A stretch of 64,000 bases of DNA from Heloderma charlesbogerti (GCA_026122225.1 JANEZZ010001374.1:186001-250000), one strand, 5' to 3'; shown: positions 34,128 to 43,979, counted from the stretch's first letter. Numbers and translations: made by a program. Notes: a model not told the origin generated them from the letters alone.

Positions 34128-34420
34128 TAGGTAGAACATGGGAAGACCCACTCGCTCAGAAATCAGCAATACTGTTCATCTGCTAACTGAGGGCAACAAG
34201 CAAAATCACCTCTCCCTAGTTTTAAGAATGCATTTCTATGATAAAGGATGGGCCAGGGCAGGTGACTTAGTACCTCATTCATTCTCTTTAGCTGACTGAC
34301 TGGGAATATGTCTGTCAACTGCCGTCAGTCAAACAGTCATTCACATGCCTGGCTGTGAAAAGGGCGGGGGGGAGGGGGACTGATTTAAATGCATGCTAGT
34401 GCTGCTGTGTCTGAAAATGG
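34128..34420 (+). repeat. direct duplicate, copy 1 (partner 36,455-36,735)
   Basis: Shares long blocks with the partner: ATGGGAAGACCCACTCGCTC, AGAAATCAGCAATACTGTT, CTCATTCATTCTCTTTAGCT, CACATGCCTGGCTGTGAAAA. Similarity by eye is high with scattered substitutions. The copies flank the palindromic element and CR1 fragment and probably represent an internal repeat of the hAT-like element. Confidence 0.78.
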
Positions 34421-34455
34421 AATACTTCTGGTCCAGAAGATGTGTGGGTTGCAAT

Positions 34456-35700
34456 TAGGGATGGCAGGGAATTCCACCACAGACTCTAATGAGACTGGAT
34501 TCTTTAGAATCCAGCCCCCCGGAGTCCATGGCAGAACGGAGCACTCCCCTCCACCACCCCACAAAATTCTCCCCAGATGGACTCTACTGTCGTCGGCTGG
34601 TCCAGTCCATCTGCTGCCGTCTGCTGCCCCAGTCTGCGGCTGCAAATGGTGTCCAGCATAGTGGACGCCATTTGCGTCCCTGGTTTAGCCGTGATAGGCT
34701 ATGTAAATCTTTACATAGCCTATCATGGCAAAGAACAGGGATGCAAATGGCATCCGCTACGCCATTTGTGTCAGGGTGGAAACTGAGCCCAGAGAGCCTC
34801 AGAGCAGTTCGGATTCTGAGGAGGAACAGCTATCCATGGGAGAGGGGCCAGCTCATCCTTCACAGGCTCAGCACCTGGCAGAGATTCCTCCTGCCAGCAT
34901 TCCAGAGAAAGAGAGCACCCCAGGTAGTGAGGCAATGTGGGAGGGGGGCTTCTTAGATGCTCGACGCAGATGCAAAGAGCGATGAGCAATGGAGGGCATG
35001 GAAAGGAGGTGTAGCGCCTGTTTGGTGCGCAAGCAACGGCCGCCTCCCATGGACCCAATGGAAAGAGGGAGGATCTCTCCCTAGCCCATAAGTTCTGGGT
35101 CTTCAAGTGACTCTCTTTCAAACGGGGATCAACTGACTACTTGAAACTTAGGCTACCCTGTTCCTTGCTTTAGTCACTGGTGATTAGCATCTGAAAGAGT
35201 CATTAAGTTGTAAAAGGATTAAAGCTTTGAAAAGAAATCCTTTCATCTGTGTCTTGAGTCGGCTATTGGAATCTACTGGGAGAAGCTGCCAGAGCGCTCC
35301 TGACAATTTGCGTAGCTACTCTTTTTGTGAATTTGCGTCTCTGCTTTAGCCGTGATAGGCTACGTAAATATTTACGTAGCCTATCACAGCTAAACCAGGG
35401 ACACAAATGGCGTAGCAGATGCCGTTTGCATCCCTGCTCTTTACAGTGATAGGCTACGTAAATATTTACATAGCATATCACGGCTAAAGCAGGGATGCAA
35501 ATGGCGTCTGCTATGCTCAACGCCATTTGCAGCCACAGACCGGGAGCGGACGGAAGTCCGGCTGTGGACGGGCCCAGCCAGTGGCTCTGCGGACTTGCCG
35601 CGGAGTGGAGCTGGCCAGGGAGGATTCTGGGGGGAGGGAAGGATCACCCCCCCCCGGGAAGCCCCAGACCAGAACGGTAAGTGGATTTCATACACCCCTA
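34456..35700 (+). mobile_element. palindromic hAT-like element, copy 4, split by a solo LTR
   Basis: Perfect 8-bp TSD GTTGCAAT (34,448-34,455 and 35,701-35,708). Ends TAGGGATGG and CACCCCTA. Without the LTR it is about 703 bp. The core has GTGATAGGCTACGTAAATAT hairpins separated by ACGCCATTTGCGTCCCTG segments. It belongs to a subfamily: the left (E3) arm has a different hairpin (GACTGGATTC / GAATCCAGCC) than the E2 arms. The right arm ends AACGGTAAGTGGATTTC with an outward donor at 35,677. The LTR sits in a palindromic ATTTG of the core. Confidence 0.88.
34769..35305 (+). mobile_element. solo LTR (537 bp) with 5-bp TSD
   Basis: Starts TGTCAGGGTGG and ends CTCCTGACA (TG...CA ends), flanked by the 5-bp duplication ATTTG (34,764-34,768 and 35,306-35,310). 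A polyadenylation-like AGGATTAAAGC followed by TGTGTCTTGAG lies near the 3' part. No internal viral sequence accompanies it, so it reflects LTR-LTR recombination. A related LTR fragment is at 15,360-15,800. The superfamily (ERV or other LTR element) is not decided. The frames of 86-155 codons on it are not viral genes. Confidence 0.82.
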
Positions 35701-35879
35701 GTTGCAATGCTCATTAGCTCCTGTCTGCACAAGAGGGCTTCAGCCAAGAAAATATATTGCTTTTGTTTGTTGGGAGGAGGCTCGTACAAACTGTTGCTTC
35801 CTCTCCACCCATCCCTACTTTTCCTTCTGTGTGTGAGTGTGTGTAGGCTTCAGGCTACAGACCTTGGCTTTTTATCCCT

Positions 35880-36440
35880 ATTAAATTTCATTCTGTTGTT
35901 TTCTGTCTTCCAAAGTATTAGCTATCCCGCCCAGTTTTGTGTCATCTGCAAATCTGATCAGCATTCCCCCATCCTCCAGGATTTCTCAAAGATAATACAC
36001 AGTGGTTCTGATAGTTCTTCTGTCAGTCCCTTTATTACTCTAGGGAGCAGTTCATCTGGCCCTTGAACTCATTCAAAGTCATTAGGTGTTCCTTGACCAT
36101 ATGCCTATCGATCCCAAGCTGCAGTCCTGCCCCTTCAGCCTGTACTTCACCTTTGCCAGGGGGATCATAGACCCTCTTCTGGGAGAAGACTGAGCCAAAG
36201 TAGGAATTGAGCACTTCTGCCTTTTCTTTGTTATCTGTTATCATTTCACCATCCTTATTTAATACCTGAACCACCATTTCTTTCCTGTCTTTTACTATTC
36301 CCATAGCTGAAGAAAGCTTTTTTGTTACTTTAACATCCCTCGCTAACCTCAGCTTGTTCTCAGCTTTAGCCTTCCTGACGCCATCCCTGCAATTTTGAAC
36401 TAACAATTTGACCAGTTCTCTCAATCAGTACAGGTTTTTT
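35880..36440 (-). pseudogene. CR1 ORF2 fragment with internal deletion
   Basis: Minus strand encodes the CR1 linker: KAKAENKLRLARDVKVTKKL, DKEKAEVLNSYFGSVFS-like residues, VYDPPGKGEVQAEGAGLQ, then stops before the RT core. It resumes at about 35,990 with the inverted counterpart of the [12 protein letters not shown] region (GATCAGATTTGCAGATGACA). The central palm is deleted. It parallels 5,768-6,640. Confidence 0.85.
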
Positions 36441-36454
36441 TGGTTCATTTGGTA

Positions 36455-36735
36455 CAATGTGGGAAGACCCACTTGCTCAGAAATCAGCAATACTGTTGAT
36501 CTGCTAACTGATGGCAATAAGCAGAATCACCTCTCTCCCTTGTTTTAAGAATGCATTTCCATGATAAAGGACGGGCTGGGGCAGGTGACTGAGTACCTCA
36601 TTCATTCTCTTTAGCTGACTGCCTGAAGATATAACTGAATGTCTATCAGGTCAGTCAGATATTCATTCACATGCCTGGCTGTGAAAAGGGCAGGGGGGAG
36701 GGGGAATGATTTAGGTGCATGCTGCTGTATCTGAA
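36455..36735 (+). repeat. direct duplicate, copy 2 (partner 34,128-34,420)
   Basis: See the partner. Shares GGGAAGACCCACTTGCTCAG, TAAGAATGCATTTCCATGAT and the GGGGGGAGGGGGA run followed by TGATTTA. Non-coding. Confidence 0.78.
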
Positions 36736-36740
36736 TGGAA

Positions 36741-37984
36741 GAGGTGCCTTTCCTTTTCTATACCTAGCAAGCAATACCTCTCTTTGAGAATGTTAAACTG
36801 TACACCTTCTGACACAGGTTTCATGCAACTGGTGTACAGCGTAAGTCACGGCAGTCATCCCAGTGCAATAAGAGCCAGGTTGGAAATGGTATTAGTATAA
36901 CTGTGCTCCTTGGTTTGTCCTGGGCTCTCTTCCCATGCCTGCAATCTTTCCTGTCTACACTGGGATGTCATCACAGAGCTAGCCATACCAGGGAAGCTGG
37001 TGTTCAAGTAGCATGTCCCCCACACACACACATGCATATTCTCCATTGTGTAGTGTATTCTTCATGCAAACATGTAGGAATTGCCCCTTGTAAAAATACA
37101 GCTAGTTGGAAGCGCTGCCTGCCTCTCAGAGCATGTTGAGAGAGAAAATACCATAGGTCCCCTGTACTCTTCCTTTCAGAAATGCATTGTATGTTTGTGA
37201 GATGCCGTGGTACCCAAATACCCATTCCAGCAGCAATCTGACTATTTGTTATTGGCGAGGAGAATACTTTTCAGAAAATATAGGTAGGAGGGTTGGAGTA
37301 ATTCTTGCTGTGCAGAAAAGGCACATTTCTGTCTTCTCTTATCAATATTGGGATGTGTTGTTGGTTAAATTCCTCACACAATGGTTAAATCATAACGAGA
37401 AATGAGAAAAAAAGGAGAGCTTTTTAAAAAATGCACTGCATATTCAGTGGGCCACAAGAAACTCCAGCCATGCCCAGCAATTCTTCCTACTCATGAAGGT
37501 CTTCCAGCTGTTTCCTATGAGACATCGGGACCCTTGTTTGGGGGGGGGGGTTCTGATGGCTTCCTTCCACACTGCAACAGACACACAGAAATGCAAGAAG
37601 CAGAAATACAGAAAATGAGGTTTGTGCACATTTCACCACGACTGACAGAACTGCGGGAAGCTTAATTGCGGAAAATGAGGTTTGTGCGCATTTCCAGTCT
37701 GCATGACTGGGAAGGAGGCACTGGCTCCTGCTGCAAAGGCTAGCCTAGCACCATTCCTGCTGCAGCTGGAAAGGGAACTTCCCATTTCTCCATATATATA
37801 TATATAGTATATAATTCCCGCTAGTGTGACAGTGGTATCACCATTATGGGCATATTCCTTGGGCTGTTCTTTTGGTTCTTTCACAGCCCAGTGGTCACCC
37901 CGGCCAAGCCAAAATACAAAATGCCACCACAACCAAGAGACCAAGACCACACTGCCCATTTATGTATGTATGTATGTATGTATG
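36741..37984. other. hAT-like element interior, unassigned
   Basis: No gene. Bases 37,610-37,700 contain a short tandem duplication (GAAAATGAGGTTTGTGCACA, then GAAAATGAGGTTTGTGCGCA). A TA run lies at about 37,790-37,806 and a (TATG)n run at about 37,959-37,990. Confidence 0.4.
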
Positions 37985-38075
37985 TATATATTTCATTTCT
38001 ATTCCTCCCAATAGCCGAAGCTCTCTGGGCCGCCGTTCACAAAAATTACAACCAAAAAGTGCACAGTAAAACAAT
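37985..38075 (-). mobile_element. L2 LINE 3' tail
   Basis: Inverted L2 3' UTR: ATTTCATTTCTATTCCTCCC, AATAGCCGAAGCTCTCTGGG, CGCCGTTCACAAAAATTACA, the complement of the ends at 15,080 and 63,190. The TATG microsatellite replaces the usual AAAT tail. Confidence 0.82.
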
Positions 38076-38821
38076 AATTTATTTCCCTATTGAAAAGCAC
38101 TGCCCAAAGATATGCACGCATATATTGATTTATGAATGAAGGAACGATCTTTTTCTTTCTATATTTTCTGCTTGTGAACATATTCTCTCAAATGTTGGAG
38201 TAAAATTCTAAGTTCTAGGAGAGATTTGCCCCATAATAGCACGCATCTTCTTGCTCGGTGGCTATCAACTTGCAAGTGTTAAGTACTTTGTAATTGTTAT
38301 GCAGAAATTGAGGACAATGGCCCATTTCAATCTGAATGAAACGTCCGTCATTCAGGTAGGAAGGGGCTTTCTTGCTCTCCTCTTTTTCTATTCCCCTCCT
38401 CAACGTCTCCCCACCCCCCACAACACCTGGATGCTGGATCTCTCTGTGTCTGTGTCATTTATCAAGTCAATGAATGTGCAAAAACAGAAGGGACCTGTCA
38501 GCTGCACTATTAATTTTTTTTCACCCAGAAAATGTGCATATCTCCAGATGCGCACGTCAGGGGGCAAAAGCACAAAAAAAGAAGGGATAGCTGCCGGAGC
38601 TGTTTGCCGAGCAGCTGCTTGGCGAGAGCCAGGGAAAACATGCGAATAGGATCGCCATAGTGCCTGAGACTTCGGGGGATTGCTGAACTGCAGCCGAGCA
38701 GTGCTGGGTGAGAGAGAGGGTTCACGAACTCCAGTTTGGGAGACCGAACTGCAAGACGGTTGTCAAACACGAAGCTGGAAACGAACATTCGCAACATCCC
38801 TAGTGCAAGTTCACTACTGAG

Positions 38822-39748
38822 TAGGGATGGCGGAGAATTTCTCCCCGAAACTTCGGGGGGCCGAGCGCCAACGTGTTCGGCCCCCCGAACAAGTTTCGGG
38901 GAGAAATCCTCCGCGCCCCCCGCACCCCCCCCCCCGGGACGGGACTTACCTTCCCTGAATGTCCCTCCCGGCGGCGGGTCCGGCTGGCGGTTCGTCGGGT
39001 GTTCGAGCGGGGCGGGAGCGGCAGCCGGTCTTTCGACCGGCTGCCGCCCCCGCCATTGCAATAAAAGAAAAAAAAAAGTCCCCTGATAGGCTACGTGACG
39101 ATTCACGTAGCCTATCACGGCTAGATCTGCAAAGTCAGCCGTGATAGGCTACGTGAATCGTCACGTAGCCAATCACGGGTGACTTAAAAAAAAAAAAAAA
39201 AGTGTGTACGGATAATGGCGGCCCCCATAGGGAGCCGCCATTCCCGTTCCTTATTTGGTCGCTGTAGTCTACGTAAATGTTTACGTAGACTACGGCGAAA
39301 ATAAGGGCAACGCTATTTGCGTTGCCCTTATTTTCGCCGTAGTCTACGTAAACATTTACGTAGACTACAGCAACTAAATAAGGAACACGAATGGCGGCTC
39401 CCTATGGGGGCTGCCATTCGCATACGTGCTTTTTTTTTTTTTTAAGTCACCTGTGATAGGCTACGTGACGATTCACATAGCCTATCACGGCTGACTTTGC
39501 AGATCTAGCCGTGATAGGCTACGTGAATCATCACGTAGCCTATCAGGGGGCGTGTTTTTTTTGTTTGTTTTTTTAACTTTCGCGTTCGCGGCCGGGTGAG
39601 GTGGCAAGCCTCCTCCCCGGCCTGAATTTCGGCCGGGCGAGGCGGGAAGCCTCCCCCCCGGCCTGAACTTCGCGGGGGGAGCAGCGAAGCGCTCCCCCCC
39701 ACCGTGAACAAGCTGCGAGAAAAGGTAAGTGACTTTCGTCCACCCCTA
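38822..39748 (+). mobile_element. palindromic hAT-like element, copy 5 (927 bp), most complete core
   Basis: Perfect 8-bp TSD CTACTGAG (38,814-38,821 and 39,749-39,756). Left E2 arm: TAGGGATGG, a terminal hairpin (TTTCTCCCCGAAAC / GTTTCGGGGAGAAA), an inverted GGTAAGTCCC at 38,944, and an ATG at 39,056 (minus). The core spans about 39,060-39,565, a near-500-bp palindrome holding two GTGATAGGCTACGTGA hairpins per arm, an AATGGCGGCCCCCAT hairpin per arm, a CCTTATTTGG box, GTAGTCTACGTAAA hairpins and a central AACGCTATTTGCGTT. Right E1 arm: 41-42-bp GC-rich repeats, then AAAAGGTAAGTGACTTTCG, then CACCCCTA. Confidence 0.92.
38950..39056 (-). other. putative outward-spliced coding exon (E2 exon), copy 5
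   Basis: Minus strand ATG at 39,056 in good context (G at -3, G at +4). It encodes MAGAAAGRKTGCRSR, then a Pro/Ala/Arg-rich stretch, and is open for 35 codons plus 2 nt to GGGAAG|GTAAGT. It shares AGRKTGC with copies 3 and 6 and the same phase (length 2 modulo 3). The donor faces the left terminus 128 bp away. Expression not shown. Confidence 0.4.
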
Positions 39749-39901
39749 CTACTGAGTGGAGGCTAAACCTTCTCCGTGCTGGTGGCTGCCCAACTCAAGC
39801 CTGCTCCTGTTTATATATACCCTTCCTGTATTCTGTTTTGGGGGGTTGCACTAGAATATTATAGAATGTTGGAAATTGTCATACAGTTGGACCCTGATGG
39901 G

Positions 39902-40679
39902 TAGGGATGGGGGAGAATTTCTCCCCGAAACTTCAGGGGACCGAGTGCCAACGCATTCGGTCCTCCGAAGGTTCGGGGATAAATTCTCCACCCCCCCGCC
40001 CCCCCCCGGGATGGGACATACCTTTCACAAATGTCGCTCCCGGCGGCGGATCCCGGCGGCGGTTCGGCAGGTCTTCGGCAGGGGCGGCAGCCGGTCTTTC
40101 GACCAGCTGCCACCGCCGCCATTACAAGAAAAGTTAAAAAAAAAAAACGCCCCTGTGATAGGCTACGTAACGATTAACGTAGCCTATCACGGCTAGATTT
40201 GCAAAGTCAGCCGTGATAGGCTACGTTAATCGTCACGTAGCCTATCATGGGTGACTTTAAAAAAAAAAAAAAGCGCGTACGCTAATGGTGGCCCCCATAG
40301 GGAGCCGCCATTCGCGTTCCTTATTTGGTCCCTGTAGTCTACGTAAAGATTTACGTAGACTACGGCGAAAATAAGGGCAACGCAAATAGCGTTCCCTTAT
40401 TTTCGCCATAGTCTACGTAAATCGTTACGTAGCCTATCGCGGGGCATTTTTTTTTTTTTTACTTTTCTTTTGAAGTTCGCGGCCGGGGAGACGGGGCACT
40501 TCTCCCCGGCCTGAATTTCGGCCGGGCGAGGCGGGAAGCCTCCCCCCCGGCCTTAATTTCGGCCGGGCGAGGTAGGAAGCCTCCCCCTCCGGCCTGAACT
40601 TCGGGGGGAGAAGCAAAGCGCCTTCCCCCCACTGCGAAGCAAGCTGCGAGACCAGGTAAGTGACTTTCGTACATCCCTA
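39902..40679 (+). mobile_element. palindromic hAT-like element, copy 6 (778 bp)
   Basis: Perfect 8-bp TSD CTGATGGG (39,894-39,901 and 40,680-40,687). Left E2 arm with terminal hairpin and inverted GGTATGTCCC (40,016). The core's left half is complete. The right half jumps from a GTAGTCTACGTAAAT hairpin to CGTTACGTAGCCTATC, consistent with deletion between two hairpins sharing TACGTA. Right E1 arm has three 41-42-bp GC-rich units and CCAGGTAAGTGACTTTCG, ending CATCCCTA. Only 145 bp separate the TSDs of copies 5 and 6 (137 bp between TSD inner limits). Confidence 0.92.
40022..40122 (-). other. putative outward-spliced coding exon (E2 exon), copy 6
   Basis: Minus strand ATG at 40,122 (G at -3, G at +4) within ATGGCGGCGGTGGC. 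It encodes MAAVAAGRKTGCRPC and is open for 33 codons plus 2 nt to GAAAG|GTATGT. Donor slightly weaker than GTAAGT. Same phase as copies 3 and 5. Confidence 0.4.
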
Positions 40680-40687
40680 CTGATGGG

Positions 40688-43289
40688 GCAGGATAGAGAA
40701 GACATGAGGCAGGAATCATGCCTGAAAAGAGCTGCAGGAATTACCTGCTTTCACAGAGATTCCCACAGCAGGAGCCAGTACTGTTGACAACTGTTTCACC
40801 CAAGCATATGGTCTTGCCCCTCCCAACAGCTTTCCTCAAAGGGGGTGGAGCAAGAGATATAACACCCTGGCTGTGGGTATGTGAAAGCTCACAGTGGCTC
40901 CAGACATTTTCGGGAACAACATCCCTAGCTTGCCACTCTGAGTTTCCTTGCATCTAGCCTTGCTCCACAGGAAGGTGACTGCACTTCTGATCTCCAGCAG
41001 GTCTCCACCCCTCCTGCAAAGTCTCACCAATACCCTGTGGAGTTCCAGTATGGAATACAATAGAAAATTATTGTTATTTATATAGAAGGTTAGATTTTAG
41101 AGGAGTTTTTTCATGGTAAACTTCTTGGGGCAGGGACCTGTAATGTATTATATGAATGAATGAATGAATGAATATAAATAGATAATGAAAGGTAATCATT
41201 ATACTGTATGCACTGAGCTTCTGTTTCACACATGCACAATGTTGATTGTATTACAGCAAGTTTTAAAAGAAGCTTATTGGGCCCTCTTCTGTAACTCCTC
41301 AGTCTAAAACCAGTGTGTGAAGTGGCTTCTCTTGTCTCTCCGTTTAAAGCTTCTTGACATATACAGTTTACACCCGTTTGATTTACCTTAGCTTAAAATT
41401 GTGCATGCCTGTACAATTTCTGATCCATCAAGCCAAGTGCAACCCACCACCAATGTATGCTTGGCCCACCAGAGTTCAATAAACCACCTGTTTTGCTTCC
41501 TGGGCCTCAGTCTGCCAGAAAAGGAAGGGGGTGGGGTTGTCAAGTACCTTGTACAATACATGGTGGGCCGTCTTTGGCTTTATGGGCTACAAGATATGCA
41601 GGCTTCATCTAGGCCAAAACAAACTCTATGGTAGGTTGGCTCCAGTACTTATGAACTGCTGGCATAAAGTCAACTAAATCTCAGCCCTAGTCTATAGGCT
41701 TGTAATTTATTCAGGTCACATCCTGGTGCTGCTTCATCTGATGCTGCTATTCCTTGCCACAGTATGTTCAAGGTGCTTTTAATAATCCCCATCAGGAACA
41801 AGAGTTGCCAGTCTTATTCTTTTACAATCCTGTGCTGCTTTTAAAAAAAATCGTATCTTTCCTTAGGTACTGAAAAATATTAAAGAAGGAAAAGTATGCC
41901 TTTATTGCTGCCCCTTCGTATATTCCCTTGGCCTTGCATGCAGTTCATTTTGTTGTATGTTTCTTTTGTATGGGATGCAAGTAAAAAGCAAAAAGCTACT
42001 TCTGATATTTCCTCTTGTTTGCAGCTGGGTATGTAGAAAACAAACTTTGCTTGAACGTTCAGTGTTAACTGCTTATTTACATGAGAGGCAACGGGATAAA
42101 AAAGCTATGAGGATATTGATGCATTAATTAACCATCTGCCCTACCCCTGCTCTTACACAGAAAGAAAGGAGAACATGGGAAGATCTAATCTGATCCAAGT
42201 TCAGTTCCTAGTGTGCTATGGTGGAAGTATAACACAGTTAACAAACCCTTCTTTGATGAACTGGATTGCAAGTTACAGTATATTTCTGTGCATATAAAGT
42301 TACTGAATCGTTTAATTATTTTGAGATTGTTGTTTTGACTGTACAGGCTTAGCATCAGCTGCTGTAACATAATGCACTTAGGAAAGTAATACCTAATATA
42401 TGTATTGGCTAATCAATTCATCAAAGATTGAGTATCTTCTTGTAAAATTATTGTTCGGTGCTATTTAATGTATAGGTTCTAAAAACAAAACAAAAAGCCA
42501 CAAGTATACGTGTTAAAGATGAGGTAGGATGAGAGGGAAGCACAATCTGAGGAAAGCCATATTATTATTTATTACATTACTATACTGCCCCATAACCGAA
42601 GTTTTCTGGGCAGTTTTGAAAGATTAAACAGTTTGTATTTTAAATGGTTTGTAGAAGCTATACTCTGAAGAGCAGTTTTAACTTTTGATACACAGCCATA
42701 ATGTGCTGTCTCAGAGCCTCTTCCCAAGTTACTTTTAGCAAATACAGGTACACAGTGATATCTTAAGGTGCATAAAAAAGTAATGTTGGAAAAGTAATGT
42801 GAACATCTGTTTTGGAAAGAAGATACAAGAATATAGGCCTTTAAATGTGACATGCAATCACATCTGTCTTTCTCTTGTGTTATAATCCCAACCTTGAGCA
42901 ACAGCTGGGACCCTGACACAGAAGGAAAGGAACTAGCTGGAGCTGAAACACAAGCCCCTGATGTGTTCAACCTAGATCCAGGCCACCACACTGAGCCTGA
43001 GCTGTACCCTGCCAGCCAGGATCCCCTTCAGCCAGAGATCACTGAACTGGGATATCCAGAGACAACACCCCATAAGCCAGATTCCTCTGAGAAACTGATC
43101 CCTCTTTACACCAGCATTCTCATATTGTCCAGTGTCTGCTCACCAGCAGACAAGGCAGAAGGTAGGCACTAACTGAGAAGTAATAGGGTGATACTAGGCT
43201 CAAGGTCAATGGACAACCCTTTAAGGATCTCCACTCTTCAGGGAGGGGTGGAGCCTGGGAGGGTTCATCAGGCCCAAGGACAGTAAGGG
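40688..43289. other. mostly unassigned; L2 tail at about 42,556-42,640
   Basis: No gene. (AATG)n at about 41,152-41,173. Bases 42,556-42,640 are an inverted L2-like tail (TTATTATTTATTACATTAC, ACCGAAGTTTTCTGGGCAG). Bases about 42,890-43,170 have a frame of 106 codons on the plus strand, Pro/Glu-rich, without a recognisable domain; possibly LTR-derived, not supported as a gene. Confidence 0.38.
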
Positions 43290-43343
43290 CTGATCTACAC
43301 TTACGGGTTTTTTCACTTTCAATGAGGTTTCACTGCCTGTCTT

Positions 43344-43556
43344 TCACACTACGCAGTAGCTGCCTCGAATTGGAACCGGAATTTCCCACTTCCGTGCTCC
43401 CGCTTTCAATTCCCTGATATCCTGGTATTTCCCCTTAATGTGCTCTGATTTTCCGCCTTCGCTACCATATCTGGTCATAGTCCCCTCCCCTGCCTGTCCA
43501 TATATGGCGGTGTTTGTATTTCCCTCCTGTCCAATCACAGCTCTCGACGGCCCCAT
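43344..43556 (-). other. putative leftward ORF of the 5S palindrome
   Basis: A 70-codon frame starting MGPSRAVIGQEGN. The first seven residues are shared with the mirrored ORF at 44,135 because they lie in the palindrome; the rest is unique (hydrophilic, Gly/Lys/Glu-rich). It stops about 40 nt before an outward ACCCGTAAGTGTAG. No family recognised. It could be a decayed first exon or chance. Confidence 0.3.
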
Positions 43557-43639
43557 GTCGTCTTCCGGCTACTGATCGCATAGCTTCCTCACCGCTCATT
43601 GTTTCCTCAGCAACAAGCAAAGGGCTGGATGTGTGCGCG

Positions 43640-43702
43640 CTTGTCTGATCTCGAAAGCTAAGCAGGGTCGGCCCCGGTCAGAAGTTGGATGGGAATCAGG
43701 CT
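43640..43702 (+). other. 5S rRNA-derived segment, left arm
   Basis: CTTGTCTGATCTCGAAAGCT, AAGCAGGGTCGG and AGTTGGATGGGAATCAGG correspond to the internal control region of 5S rRNA (A box, intermediate element, part of C box). Compared with 5S rRNA it lacks the 5' third, has a small deletion in the C-box area, and ends GGGAATCAGGCTT, then CR1-tail-like CCTGCATTGA. A pseudogene or SINE head, not a functional 5S gene. Confidence 0.82.
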
Positions 43703-43979
43703 TCCTGCATTGATGAGACTAAGTTTTACCCCCTCCTATCCACTGCTTCAGATTTTTTTTAATTAAGGCATTATCTTTGAAGAATCGTGGCTTCTCCGTG
43801 ATTTTTTTTCCTAATTCAGGCATCTTCGAAGATCATGCCTGAATTAGAAAAAAAAAATAATCGCGGATAAGCCACAATTCGTCAAAGATAACGCCTTAAT
43901 TTTAAAAAAAAAATCCGGAGCGGATAAACCTTAGTCTCATTTGAAGGGATAGAACAACCCCCTGCTCAATGCAGGAAGC

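Larger units (their letters stand above)
33390..38802. mobile_element. putative 5.4-kb hAT-like element with nested insertions
   Basis: Left end CAGGGATGTGAGAACTCC; right end, inverted, TAGGGATGTTGCGAATG. The flanking octamers TTGCAAGT (33,382-33,389) and GTGCAAGT (38,803-38,810) match at 7 of 8. Inside are a SINE fragment, a palindromic element holding a solo LTR, a CR1 fragment, an L2 tail, and a duplicated segment of about 290 bp (34,128-34,420 and 36,455-36,735). No transposase seen. It may be one old element or a chance pairing of ends. Confidence 0.45.

Noticed and set aside
34489..34956. 155-codon plus-strand frame
   Set aside because: It spans an E3 arm, core hairpins and the solo LTR, and is an accident of nested insertions.
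34769..35305. Endogenous retrovirus with coding genes
   Set aside because: Only a single LTR with its 5-bp duplication is present, with no gag, pol or env sequence.
38510..39118. 202-codon minus-strand frame starting [13 protein letters not shown]
   Set aside because: The MIGYVN..VAYHG start is the translation of the GATAGGCTACGT hairpin and recurs at every copy. The upstream part has no splice or frame conservation, so I keep only the ATG-to-donor interval as a candidate exon.
39080..39560. CRISPR-like array of repeated GTGATAGGCTAC hairpins
   Set aside because: Repeats are in alternating orientation with mirrored, non-unique spacers and sit inside TSD-flanked transposons of a eukaryotic genome. 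This is a palindrome, not a CRISPR array.
42852..43172. Pro/Glu-rich 106-codon frame as a small gene
   Set aside because: No homologous domain, no supporting signals, and close to repeats. May be LTR-derived, but evidence is lacking.
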